64,000 bases of DNA from Bolinopsis microptera (taxonomy: Eukaryota; Ctenophora; Tentaculata; Lobata; Bolinopsidae), in contig NC_087080.1 of the NCBI RefSeq assembly GCF_026151205.1, forward strand, positions 1,963,096 through 2,027,095, written 5' to 3'. The notes under the pieces are model-generated. The model had not been told where the DNA came from. It did not search any database and saw only the letters and a list, made by a program, of their open reading frames with translations. Shown piece after piece: positions 22,424 to 34,860 of the stretch. Each line of letters begins with the position of its first letter. Within the stretch, counting starts at the first letter, position 1. A program made the position numbers and the translations under genes.

Positions 22424-22890
22424 TACTAAATCGCTCGCCCAAATTTTAAGAAAATTCTTGTGAAAAGGCCCTTTAGGCATGAAAGTGATCTTGTAGGTTT
22501 ACAACCTACCAGGACGCGCGCCGAGTTGGACTCGTCGACGGTCCAATATATGGAACAGATATTTTACGAGTATCACCCGTTAAAAGTGATCTGGATCGGT
22601 GTATTATTGGACGCTGATTCCGAATCACCCCCTATGACGTAGGGTTAAAATGCTTCCCTGGAGAGTTATGGGCAAAAAACCGTTTTGGTCACGTGACAGG
22701 CTAGTAAAACGTGAATTCGATTATTTAGGGTTAGGGTTAGGGTTGTGGTTCATGGTTAAGATTATGGATAGCTTCGGGGTTATGGTTAGGGTTAGGGTCG
22801 GGATTAGGGTTTATGTAAAACCGTTTTGTACAGCTGCAAAACCAAAAAAACCAAAGTCACGTGAAATTTTTGGGCGAGCGATTTATTACT
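22424..22890 (+). mobile_element. Telomere-motif MITE family, copy A (interrupted)
   Basis: It starts TACTAAATCGCTCGCCCAAA and ends with the inverted partner TTTTTGGGCGAGCGATTTA. The middle has the CACGTGACAGGCTAGTAAAA block and several TTAGGGTTAGGG runs. Copy A carries a 91-bp insertion at 22492-22582. Confidence 0.8.
22492..22582. mobile_element. 91-bp insertion with 10-bp target duplication inside telomere-motif MITE copy A
   Basis: AAAGTGATCT lies on both sides (22482-22491 and 22583-22592). Copy B lacks the insert at the equivalent place, so this is an insertion with a target duplication. The insert begins TGTAGGTTT and ends CACCCGTTA. A 5-bp stem and 7-nt loop (GTAGG/CCTAC) sits at one end. 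The class is unknown; a short SINE-like or MITE-like element is possible. Confidence 0.75.
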
Positions 22891-22891
22891 G

Positions 22892-22992
22892 GGCCGCGCT
22901 CAGCCTGTCATTCCGCCAAATCTTCATTCCGCCAAATCTTTATTCGGCTATTTATGTTAATGAACATAATAGCCTGGGGTCCTCAGGTAAGC
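22892..22992 (+). repeat. Dispersed repeat ending in a CCTGGGG palindrome (five copies in window)
   Basis: The shared sequence includes CAGCCTGTCATTCCGCC, TTTATTCGGC, GAACATAATAGCCTGGGG and TCAGGTAAG. Related copies lie at 20985-21082 (plus), 24189-24305 (minus), 24530-24592 (plus) and 44476-44556 (minus). Confidence 0.7.
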
Positions 22993-23326
22993 GATTTAGT
23001 GAAAGCCCCTTTGCGCGGCGTCAGTAAATTTTCAAGTTCACGCGAAAAATAGTCTCATTTTCTGGCACTTTGTTCTCGCGACGGGAGTGAATCACTAATT
23101 AGCTCACTACTTACAACTTAACTCACAAGCCTTCGGCGGCGCGCGCGAAAAGTGGCATGCAACGTATGTCAAAGCAGACCGGAAGCATATACTCTGGCTC
23201 CTCACCTAAAGCTAACCATGTGCCTTTGGCGGGCGCGCGCTATACTATCAACTATCGACGGATGACACTCCATATATAAATTGTAAATACTCGTCTAAAT
23301 TTCTTCGAAGGGGGTTGTTCCGCTTC

Positions 23327-23701
23327 TACTAAATCGCTCGCCCAAATTTTAAGAAAATTCTTGTGAAAAGGCCCTTTGGGTATGAAATTGATCTTAATCG
23401 GTGTATTTTTGGACGCTGATTCCGAATCATCTCCCATGACGTAGTATAGGGTAAAAATGCTTTCCTGGAGAGTTATGGGCAAAAAACCGTTTTGGTCACG
23501 TGACAGGCTAGTAAAACATGAATTCGATTGTTTAGGGCTCGGGTTAGGGCATAGGGTTAGGGTTGTGGTAAGGGTTATGGTTAGCTTCGGGGTTATGGTT
23601 AGGGTTAGGGTTGGGATTAGGGTTTATGTAAAACCGTTTTGTACTGCTGTAAAACCATAAAAACCAAAGTCACGTGAAATTTTTGGGCAAGCGAATTAGT
23701 A
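23327..23701 (+). mobile_element. Telomere-motif MITE family, copy B (uninterrupted, 375 bp)
   Basis: This is the complete form. TACTAAATCGCTCGCCC is at the left end and GGGCAAGCGAATTAGTA at the right end. The interior has TTAGGGTTAGGG runs, degenerate variants, and the GTCACGTGAC palindrome. Confidence 0.85.
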
Positions 23702-23799
23702 AGAGCCGGGTTGTTCATATGACATATATTACGTATAACGTTATCAGCCGAGTAGAGGGGGGTTTCCAAATCACAAATGCTTACGGTTGATTATATTAC

Positions 23800-23801
<2 letters not shown>

Positions 23802-23833
<32 letters not shown>
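23802..23833 (+). repeat. G homopolymer, 32 bp
   Basis: An uninterrupted run of G is followed by TTGGTCGTTGATTACGTAATC. Similar long G runs occur at 47692-47718, 47848-47859 and about 56309-56326, usually close to transposon ends. Confidence 0.9.
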
Positions 23834-23835
<2 letters not shown>

Positions 23836-25885
23836 GGTCGTTGATTACGTAATCAACATTTTCTTTTTTACCCTCTACACTCTAGTCCAGAATAATAACA
23901 ATTTGAAAATACTTTAATTCAAATTCCACTCAACTTTATATTCAATATTACTCTGATTGTGATAAAATTTAGAAATTTATCGAATATCCGGATGATAATT
24001 AATCACTCTACACTCGACTGTCACGTGACTTTTTCAATCCGTTCTCTAGCTAGCCCTGAACAATTATTCGAAACCCTAACCACTAACCCTCTAATCTGAT
24101 TCTAACCCTAACCCAATCCCTAACAAAATGCAAAAGCATATGTTGTAGATTTATAACCTACCAAGACCAAAGACGTGCGCCGAGTTGGACCAGGCTATTA
24201 TGTTCACAAACATATAAAGATTCGGCGGATTACCTGAGGACCCCAGGCTATTATGTTCATTTGGCGGAATGACAGGCTGAGCGCGGCCCAGTAATCGGCG
24301 GAATGCCTTGTATCACGTTGTGACCCCCACGGTCGTTTCATATACAGGGGGAGCCGCGCACTCGTGCGCGGTGGGTCATACAACGTATGACAAGAAAATC
24401 CGGCTATAATAGTAAGTTAGTAAATATGAAATAGTTAATTCACCTAACCATGTGCTTTCGCCCAGGAGGCAGGCGCGCGCCACTGCAAGCGCAAGGGCTC
24501 TGGATAGAGTAAAGTAGTTAATAAAAAGTCTCTATTTATGAACATAATGATAAATATAATAGCCTGGGGTGATCCCCAGGTAAGCTCTGGTTAGAGCAAC
24601 TTTGACCCCAAACGTCATGAAGCAACCTTTACTCCCGGCTAAACCATTCGCTAAAATTAAAACCCAAAACCTAGACCTTTCCCTAACGAGAAATCAGACC
24701 AACTGGCACCGTTTTTGAATTATAAATGGTCATGTCACAATTTACAATTGAAACAGTTTTTCGCCAGATGAGCATTTTAACCCTATTCATGGCATTGTTA
24801 TGTGAAGTGATTTGGAATCAGCGTTAAAAAATTTATTAATTTGCAATTGAAGTTGATCTAAGCGTCACTTTTTTGTTTAAAAACAGTTAATAGTAATACT
24901 TACCTAGCTTGCTAGGTAAACATTGGGGGTTAACATTGTCCAAAATTGATCACATAATATGTGAACGACCCCTAAGCTATAAATCTACAATTAACAATGT
25001 GTTTATGACCACTAAAACTGGGGTCCCCTGGTCACAGGTAAAAATGTTTCGCCAACTCCTCAAGGTACGATTTTGGAATGGAGGCTTCCTTTAATTTCGA
25101 TGCGATCTCGGAAAGCAAACCTCCCCTTTGGAATACAAGATCAAAAATGAGCAGCTTGCTTTCAAAGTTGCCTCACTACTCACGTTGTGGGTGGGCGGCC
25201 GTATCGTGGTTTTCGCCACAGTAGTGGTACTGGTATATTCGGCATGAATAGTAATTATTATAGCATTGCCATTAGTAGTCCGCGGAATTGATACACGTTT
25301 GAACTTTGACGTTGATACACGTTTGACGTTGGTACACGTTTGACGCTGGCTGGCCGGGTTACATTGTGAATACTTCCCGAACTTCAGCAGACTTGATCCG
25401 TCGGCCGGCCAGCCGGCTAGGCTGGTTTGGATACTCCTGAGGCTTGATTCACCGTTATTTTATTCCTCTCCGTGAGAAGTAGGAATTGAGCAACCACCAG
25501 TACCACCCTCGAAGTTTTACTGTTAAACCACATCCAATTTATATAATCATTTAACTTGCCCGGGAAAGCAGATACTCAGGAACACGTGTTCAACTAAATA
25601 TTGTGTCGTCACATTTAGTCTGGAGACTTACCACATGGGAAGATGCTGCAAGTTTGGGCCTTACAGTTAAAAAGCTGATTACTGGGCCACACTAATATTA
25701 ATAATGAATTGTATTTGTTGTAATCTGTATAATACATATTTTGTTGATTATAATGTTATGCATTTTATGTAATTTATTGTAAATTTGTTGTATATTGCAG
25801 TAGTATGTAATGGGATTGGAGTGCTTTAAGTTTATCTAGGCGTAGCCAGTCCGTACGCCCTGGCTCCATAACATGAAGGAGGCTC

Positions 25886-26260
25886 TTAATTCGCTCGCCC
25901 AAAAATTTCACGTGACTTTGGTTTTTATGGTTTTGCAGCCGTACAAAACGGTTTTACATAAACCCTAATCCCAACCCTAACCCTAACCATAACCCCGAAG
26001 CTAACCATAACCCTTACCACAACCCTAACCCTAACCCGGGCCCTAAACAATCGAATTCGTATTTTACTAGGAGTAGGCTGTCACGTGACCAAAACGGTTT
26101 TTTGCCCATAACTCTCCAGGAAACATTTTAACCCTACGTCATGTCGTCATGGGGGATGATTCGGAATCAGCGTCCAAAAATACACCGATCTAGAACACTT
26201 TCATTCCCAAAGGGCCTTTTCACAAGAATTTTCTTAAAATTTGGGCGAACGATTTAGTAG
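25886..26260 (-). mobile_element. Telomere-motif MITE family, copy C (minus orientation)
   Basis: This is the reverse complement of copies A and B over its whole length: CGCTCGCCCAAAAATTTCAC, CCCTAACCCTAACC runs, CTGTCACGTGACC, and the end CGATTTAGTA. Confidence 0.85.
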
Positions 26261-27070
26261 GAGTGCATGAAGGACGTGCTTTAATCATAAATGAAAAGAT
26301 CGAATAAAACAGTTATTGGTAGTGCCAGTGGTAGACGGTAGTAGTGGTTCTGGTATCAGCTGGTTCCGAGATAACACATGGAAAAAGCGCAAAAGCTCGA
26401 CAATTCCATCCTTATAGTTATATGCTGTGCTTTTTTGCAGACTGATTAGGCCAGACGAGGTAGATAGTTACATGGGACTCTGTAAGTGGTAGTGGTGAAT
26501 CTCATTTTACCACATTTTACCCGCGTCGACTTCTGATGCTACTCTTAATGACTTTCAAGTTTTAACTGGTACTATGGTCTATATAAACGAAAAGAAACTA
26601 GCGAAAGGAATTTGTGCGATGAAGTTGGCGAGATGTTTCTGCAGAATGCAGATTGATGAAAATCCACGTCTTGGAGTTGTCCGAAAATCAGACGATCAGA
26701 CAAGACCGATAAAAGTTCAACGTCATAAAACTGTTTTCATTTCTCCAGACAGATCACCCTAGGATTGAGCTGTCCATCAACAGTTGGTCTTGGAGATGAA
26801 ACAGATTGCCAGAGAGGACAACATAAGTGTTTACAGTGTAATCTACTAGTTTTTAATGTCAAATAAAGTACTGATTTTAGATTCATTAATTGAGTATGTA
26901 GTTTTTGAAGCATATTTACAGGCCAGCCTCTTTGACATCGGCAATCTTTATTTACATTTGGATTGTTCATAAACACAAGATAAAAAATGCTGTATTTCAT
27001 TTCAAATTGAATCATCCTCAATAAAAATAAAATATCTGATCAAAATCAATAAAAAATATCACAAATTAAA
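26261..27070. other. 3' flank of the GPCR gene, nothing recognised
   Basis: This AT-rich stretch has no supported exon. TTTATT on the plus strand at 26948 (AATAAA on minus) could be the receptor's polyadenylation signal. Confidence 0.4.
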
Positions 27071-30000
27071 TCAACTATGACCAAATATACCTTTTAGAGT
27101 TTTCTGAATGTTTCTATGCATGGTTCCGTAAATAATAACATTAATACATGCATTGAAGTAAACAAAACATACACTAACAAAAACAAAAGTGTGTGTTCTA
27201 AAAGACATGCGGTCGTCTCCAATGTAGCTGTAGATTATTAACACCAACTGAAAGGTTGACTGTCATTATACTGAATCTCAGAGATAGAATAAATTAGGTG
27301 TTTCAAAATTCACACTTGAGACAGATGCAGAGATATGGCATTGTCATTGGAACAAAATATTTAAAAGGATTTACTAATCTATAATTATATTAAAGTTGAT
27401 TGCAATTAAACGTACCTGGCTTGAAATATAAGGGATAAAACAGCAGAAAAAGGAGAGGTATACGATTAGTGTGGTTCTTGCTATCTTTTGCTGATACCTG
27501 AACGATTCATTAGTTAGCTGGGAATTCTGGGATTTTACAATCCAAAACAAATATATTAGTGATTCGCAAATCTAAAGCAAAAGCATTCATACCGAAGGTT
27601 CAGACTTTAATTATGCCTTCAAATGAACAATATTCTTCTCCAAAGAGAGCCTTCTAACATGAGCAAAAATGAGAATTAAGCACAGTACAAGAAATAACTT
27701 ACTTGCTCATTTTGCTGAACGCGGTTGAAGCGTGGGATATTCGTCTTAGCTGGGACATGACTGAATTTGTCAGAACACCAATAGACATCTTGCGGTTAGA
27801 GGAGTGCATGGAGTGGTTATCTACAGAACCGAATCTGAAAGAAATATATCGTTATTATCTTTATTAATGTTATTATCGTTATTAATTCCGGTTACTTGCT
27901 TAAATAAGGAAATTTACAGGAGTCAGGTGAGAATGCTATTTCTCAAGGAAATTAGAAGCCGTTGGAGGCTTATCTAAAACATGCGATAATTTCTTGGAGT
28001 TTGAATGCTCATTGATTTGCAAAACCGTTTGTTTGCTCACAAAATAAAACATTGTCCGCGATCGTGCGGTTTCTAACTTCCTCAAGAAAGCCCATTCTAT
28101 GTACCTAAATTAGGCGATTGTCCGGTTTATCTCAGACGGGTTGAGCTCTATAAATACTTTGATAATATAATAATAATATGGCAGGTAGTTTTATCTATAA
28201 CTGTAATCATCACACAAGTTCGTAGCTAAGATGGGCGAATATAAGAGATATAATTAGGGTCCGATATCAGATAAATATTATATATGTAATATGTAATTAT
28301 ATATAATCTATTTTGTCGACTGACAGTGCTCTATCGGAGAGCTGAGAGCTAAATATGCAAGCGACAGGTTAGAGTGCACTAATTAACATTTGCTAATCAC
28401 TAAATCCTATCACCATTTCAAATTTCAACAGTTTCTACTCGAATCTCGATGTTAAATCATATAAATCCTTCTAATTTTGACAGTACAGTTTAACTAGAGT
28501 CAGAAATACTCGAAGACTGAACCGCAGCATTGAGAATACTTTAAAATTGTAGCCAAAATTAGGGAGACAAAATTATGAATATTTCGACGTTCTTGACATT
28601 CCTATGTAGAACTATCAAAATGGAGGTTTCTGAAGAAAAATTTCGAAGCACACAGTAAAGGTAAAATATAATTTGGATCATCTAAACAAGGTGACTTCAG
28701 TAAACATTTTACAACTGACCTTGAAGTTTGAGGTATTAAGGAGAATCTCTTCGGAGCGTGTCGAGTAGGAGAAGCAGTCTGAGTGAGGCTGAGAGAGGAA
28801 GATTTGGGCATGCCAGACCTAAGATCAGCACCAGATGTCTGGTACTTGCTGTGATAAAGCTTGTGAGTTGGGGTGGAACAGGCGGACCTTGCTGAAACAG
28901 GAGAGGGAGTGTAATGGGATGCTGCTGCCCGGCTGTGTCGCCTCCCTGGATACGGTAATACTCTTTGAGTCGGGGTTGCTGGTTGCGATCTCCTGGAGAA
29001 ACATTGTCATTAAAACTTCAGTTATTGTTTTGAATTAAAACTTCAGTTAATGTTTTGAATTAAAACTTCAGTTATTGTTTTGAATGGGGATGAAAATTCG
29101 GAATGATTGTTTAAAAATATTTAATTTCATAGATGATATTTCATGTTAGAGCACCAAGGTTTAGAATGTCTAACAGTAACAAATGTTAATAAAGATAACG
29201 TACGGGGAAGTGTTGAGTGGACTATCTGAGCAGCCTCTCCCGCGGGGTGTTACTGCAGTAGAAGTGGGTCCGGACTGAGAGCGCACCTTGCTGCTCGACC
29301 TCAGCGGGTTGTGTTTATTGTGAAGGGGACTGCTGGACCTGGAGCATTTGGGACTGTTTGGGGGAATGTCTGAAATGTCAGTTATGTCTGAGACTGACGG
29401 TTTAGTTATGGCTGGGAGCTCTATGAAGTCCTCTGTTCCTTCACTGTAGTCGTCCATTGACTCGCACCCTTCTACCATTATGCCTATACCACTCTGAGGA
29501 GAGATCATGTGTAAATATAATGAAACTGAGGATATGTTTGATAAATATGATTAAGGTTATGTATCTGTGAAGTGTTTGAGATGAGTTAAATGTAACTGAT
29601 TTAAACCTCAAGGCTTGTTATCTCACTGTTATTCACTGATTGATTCAACTTACGTCTTTTGCGGTACTATTTCCGATAACTTCTCCGCCATCAGAGAAGG
29701 ATTTGCTCTTCCTGATTGTTAGGGAAGCGTGCCTCATGATTCGTTTCAACGTGTTCCCAACTCTGAAAGATTCATTAAATTTAGGATCAAATATATCGTT
29801 CCAAACGTTAAAAAGTTGACAAGTTTACACTGTCGTTTTCTGACAAATTTGCTTCTTTGGGCCAAGAACTATCCCTGAAAACCATCAGAAACCATCAGAA
29901 CCAATCGCCGGCCCCAAGAAACTCCCTTTTGAAACACCTCAAATGCAAAAATTTGTCAAAAAAGTGTTTATAAGCCTCGGATTTTTGAGTGGTCTTTAAA

Positions 30001-32273
30001 CTTTTGTCAGAAAACAGCCCCACATATTATTATGTATGTTTTTTATAAGAACAAATGTGGATCCGGAGACCATTATCCCAATCAAGCCATACAAGTTAAA
30101 TTTAGGAGGATGATAACTTACTGTTTTGGTTCGAGAACTTTCAGAGCTATTCTTAAGTAGCAAACTGTCATGACAGTGAGTGGTGCCACGAAATTCAGAA
30201 GTAGATCTAACACCAAGTAAGTCTGAAATATATTTAATTATAACAAGTGAAACTAACGGTAATTACAATAGATAGAATGTTATTATAATTGGAAGCTCTA
30301 AAAAGTATGTAGTAAATTGTGTATATTTCAGATTCAAGATATGTCATTATTACCAATACAAGGTAATTTTTCCATACCACGAAAAGAAAATTAACGGATA
30401 AAAGTGTTGAGAACTCACCCTATAAATAGGTCGAGGCAGCTTTTCACCCCCGGAGAAAATACAGAGATTATGGCTGTCATCAAATGTGTACACAGCTTTA
30501 TCGCCGGTCAGTGCACCCACGGCTACTGGCAGCTGAAAAAGTAAGTTTAAACAACCCTGTCAGAAAACAAATGTAAGTACAGTTTAACTTGATTAAATAG
30601 GGCGGAGATTCAGTAGCATATTTTACTGCATTTAAAATTTACTCAAACGACCAGTCTGCTGTATTAAAAAGTTCGATTAAATTAAAAGTGTCACCAAATG
30701 TCTGACTCACCAAACTCCAAAAAAGGCAGTAGAGCCAGATTAAGTACACCACAATGAAGGCCCTCTTTTCTGGCATTATAGCTGGGTACCTCACTGCATG
30801 TATTACAGCTAAATATCTGTCAACTGCAACTGCTATCATGCCTGGGTGAGGAAAGGGTTAGAAGAAGGAAATGAGAGGCTGTAAGGAAAGGTTACAAGGG
30901 TTATTTGATATACGGTGGGTTTTAGGACGTTTTGAAAAGGAAATTACTAGAAGAAATTACATTTTTTCTTTTTTTAGGGCATAAGAACATTTTTAGGGGG
31001 AACATTGGATTGCGAGGAAGTTTAAAAGCTTCTGAGTATGGGCCTTCGTTACAGATATTAATTATAAAATCACAAGACATTTCCCTGAACAAGTCGACAT
31101 CTTAATTAATATGTGGATCGAGACTGCTGTTTGGGGGCCCACCTAATAAATTGCTTACTGTTCCTTTATTACAAGAAATAAAATGGTGGTTGAGACATAG
31201 GGCTCATTATAATAATGGCATAATAGTACAATTCTCTAGGGTAACTAATCATGTCTGTAACGATTATGGGGCTTTACTTGAATTTACAGCACGATATGAT
31301 CGTACAGACAGGGCTGCTTTCTTAATCAATATTTGCAATTTCATTAATTTAAAATCCATCCTCACGAGGAATTTCTGCAGTAAACCCCTTTCCCAGCAAA
31401 CCCAGAATGTGATTAGAATATTGAATTTAAAGCCTCGTTATCTAGTTAAAGCTACGACAACTGACAAAATGTTGACATAATTTGGAGTGGTTAACTCTAA
31501 TAATGAGGTCTGATCGTCATCTTCTTACCATTTAAGTCCCATTACCTTAGTATTGCTGTTCCACTACTAAAGGTTAACTCTAATATTGAGACTAGACAGC
31601 TAGTTATAACTACAACAAGCTAACGACTGACCAGCAACTACGATCCTGAACGCGAAGGAATCAGCAACTCCGCTTATCAAACAAGCAGTGGGATCGGAGA
31701 AGATCCAGGCATTCTTGTGCCCCAGTGTCACCAGGAAGAAGACGGGCAGCTTCAGTCCGAGGATTAGATCACAGAGCGCCAGGTTGGTCAGGAATCTGGG
31801 GAAGTGTAATGGTTGGTGGGGTGTTTATCAAATACAGGGTGATTATGTATGGGAGTATGTGGGTACACTGCACAGACTTATAACTGTCAAAATCCTTGAG
31901 CAACCCTTGAAAATTGGAATACGTCAATCGTGGGTGGTAAATGGGAAGGTAGTCTTGAACAGTTAGGCAAAGTGAGGATTCGAATCAAATCCTTAACCAT
32001 TTGATCGACAATTCTTTTGCTATCTCTAAATATCATTTTGCCGTGAGGGTGGGGAAAAATCAAATATGATCACCTTACACAAACATAAAACAAGTCAGGT
32101 GTAACTTACATGTGAGGAGTGAGCCGAGCGATTCTCTTGATTTTCAAGAATAGGATGATGATGAGGAGGTTGCCAGCAATGGCAATGAGGGCTGCCAAGG
32201 ACATGATGCCCAGAGCAATGTTAATTCCCATTCCAGTGTCGGGGGAGTCCAGTTTCCATTCGTAATGTGACAT
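27071..32273 (-). CDS. Class A (rhodopsin-type) GPCR with aminergic-like binding-site residues and a very long third intracellular loop
   Basis: Eleven coding exons on the minus strand: 32110-32273, 31632-31795, 30711-30841, 30419-30532, 30122-30222, 29654-29762, 29204-29493, 28720-28992, 27703-27834, 27416-27497 and 27071-27247. All have AG/GT borders with matching phases and give 578 residues. TM1 has N35 (1.50) and TM2 NLALCD with D64 (2.50). TM3 starts near C93 and ends DRYLAV (117-122). TM4 has W145 and ECL2 has C177. TM5 is FVAPLTVMTVCY, TM6 FFCCFIPY and TM7 NACINVIIY. D100 falls at 3.32 and Y550 at 7.43, as in amine receptors. The loop between TM5 and TM6 spans about 280 Ser/Pro/basic-rich residues encoded by five exons. 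Odd features are NVIIY for NPxxY, Phe for W6.48, and no TM5 serines. Ligand unknown. In the last exon, reading through GTATAT to the stop at 27071 is assumed; a splice there is possible. Confidence 0.85.
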
Positions 32274-34860
32274 TGCTATAGTCGCACTGAGGTGTTAGAA
32301 GGTTAAGGTAGGGCCAACTAGAAGAGAATTGTGGAGACAGATTTGCACGTGACAATTTTGCACGTGCATAAAAGGCTAGTTAAACGATGAGGAATAACGC
32401 ATTATAAATTGGGTGGTTTCTTGCACTGACAGTCTGCAAGTTATAACCAACCAGTAATGTCGTTCTCTGGAGTCTGGCCTAATCGTGGGAACACTATAAC
32501 TACTAATCTCTATTATACCACCCACCCTGTTCCTGCAATCCCCCTCACCCCCTCACCCCCAATCTCACCACTTTAAAAGGTATCATTGGTGAGTATTTGA
32601 CTTCCGCAATGATTATGGATCTCTATGGATGACGTTCCCGCGTCAAATACATGTATTGTCCAGGAAGATCAACAAGTAAACTCCCCAAAATACTCCCAGA
32701 GAGTGACATAAATACGGTTTAATACGGTAAATTTGGCAATCTGCCTTCAACGTCAGCAGCCACGCTTCCCAGGTTATAAATGCAATATCAATATCTATTT
32801 AAGAACTAAAATCCCAAAAACAAATACTGAAACAAGAATAACAAAATAGTCATAAAGTTAAAACAGAATATCAAGCACTACAACAACTAATAAGTGAGGT
32901 GAACGGAAAAAAAGTAAAGTATTCCGACCGTACGCACACTGCACAGCAATTCATTAACTGAAATCCTCAACATACTTAGGCGCTATCCCAGTTAGATGGC
33001 TTGACAAGATTTCATTTCATTATATTTGATCATGCACAAACAACATTTAATATTTAGCACGCAGAACCTCTCCTCGAGTTATCCCCGTGTATTAATATGG
33101 CCGGCTCACCTGAACACCTCTGATATTGTCGGGATGTGACAAAGATTCATATAGTCAGGAAAATCAATCGCTTGCTGCAGTCACTTCTTTTTTAGTAATT
33201 TCAGTTTGATTGGTTACGTCAAACGGCTTTGTAAGTATAATTGTCTGCCCATAAAATTAATGAAACGAGGTTAACTGTCAAGAGGCCAGAGTTACCGGCT
33301 ATTTTGAGGAGTTGGTTTGTTTTACGTTAAACAGCAGCAAATATTTATAATACAGGTGATGGTAATGCTTGGTAAGATGAAGTGCGAGCTATAACCAGGT
33401 CTTAAATTATTGTCACAAAGTTAAACAAGTTCATGGTTTGACAATGTAACCGTTTCCTTCAAAATATGTGAAGAAGACACATCAAAAAACCATAATTATA
33501 TTTCTGTCAATCACAGGAAATCCGCTCCTGATTTTCCCTGGGAATACTACATAGCTGTCTTAAAACTCAAATGTCAAAGTGAGAGTTGACAGTAATTAGT
33601 CACTCTCGAGGGAACACACCCACATATTTTACTTTTTTACACATATTTTAATAAATTGTACGCAAACTTTCCCTATTTTTGGTAGTGACACAAATGTTTC
33701 GCCCAAATATTTTCGACAATAAAATAATAAGCTGTCAAGTGATCGGCTATAGCATTGAAGTGATAGCTGTCAATGGTATGTGGCGTACTGAATCAGTATT
33801 ACTGATGCACTGGTAAAGCAACAAGATAATATACCTGCAACCTTTAAAGAATGTGAGATATTTAAAAGGAGGCACTAAACTGGCGACCGAAAATATTTAT
33901 AATTTTTTCAATCAAGCAAGCATGATCATCTCATATAATAGTGATGATATCTAAAATAAATAGTAGACTAAAAATATGAAGCGTGATGGAGTCAACTAAA
34001 TTCTCGTTACGAAGAAGTGGTGCAGATTTACAGCATTGCAGCAATCAAAACACACGGTTGCAACTCTGATGTACTCAACACTAAATGCATTTAGGATGAG
34101 ATTACAATTCACTCTTACTGCACTATTACTATTAGAACAAGAATCAATAGCGCAACTAACTTCACTGTGGAAACAGGAAATGAAAGCTTTTTATTAACAA
34201 AGTGAACAAGACAACGCTAACTCCTTAACTGGAGGTTGACGCAAATGAGATGTTGGCAGTTGGAATTGAGGCCATGTCACTCGAGACAATAAGATTATGA
34301 TGCTCATATTAACTACATGTCGCCTGTTGATACCGCCTTCTCTCGACTACTACTACCAGCACCAGTAAAGGTATGTAATGAGCTCGGGAGAGTTCCGCTA
34401 CCATATACGCGTGGTGGTAGTAGAACCATACTCTGAATTACCACTACCTAACCTGGTCATGGATACCTAAACTTTACTGGAGGGTTGACATGTGAACTTC
34501 AATTGAAGAGTTATCCAACTTGAACTGTGAACTTCAATTAAAGAATGAACCAACTTGACGGTGATTCCTGACGTTGTCACTTAATCAATCTTCACTAGCA
34601 CTAGCACTGATCACTGACGGTTTGACTTTGCTCGCTAGCACCAGATCCACTAATAAGAAGTGACTTTCATGCACTCCCAGTACCAGAACAGTAAAAATAA
34701 TTGTAAGCGTCCAGAGAGTTCCGGAGGGTAGGTAGAGGGCTCGGGTGGTTCTAGTACCACACCATACTCTTCATGACGTGAGCAGTGATACGCACTTTCT
34801 AATGTACCAGTACCAGGTTCTAGTTAGACAGGTTAGACGGTTCTAGTCAGAGTGTAACAG
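32274..34860. other. Upstream region of the GPCR gene, no coding content recognised
   Basis: This is presumably 5' UTR introns and promoter. There is no convincing open frame. Scattered short motifs such as ACCAGTACCAG occur between 34350 and 34830. The transcription start cannot be placed. Confidence 0.4.

Larger units (their letters stand above)
20885..24972. mobile_element. Possible 4.1-kb composite with GGGGTCGTTCAC inverted ends and TAA flanks (PIF/Harbinger-like)
   Basis: TAA|GGGGTCGTTCAC at 20882-20896 and GTGAACGACCCC|TAA at 24961-24975 are exact inverted partners with a 3-bp direct TAA flank, the Harbinger-type target site. The interior is a patchwork of other elements and has no transposase. 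It may be one element filled by nested insertions or two independent MITE ends. Confidence 0.45.

Noticed and set aside
22720-26050. True telomere or chromosome end
   Set aside because: TTAGGG runs are short, degenerate, in both orientations and contained within a repeated element with defined ends.
30639-30710. Extension of the receptor exon 3 to the stop near 30640 (QTFGDTFNLIELF...)
   Set aside because: A GTGAGT donor at 30710 joins in phase to the exon at 30532, giving a continuous TM4/ECL2 with the conserved Pro and Cys.
31970-32010. tRNA-like B box (GGATTCGAATCAAATCC) in a receptor intron
   Set aside because: No A box or acceptor stem partner at the right distance.
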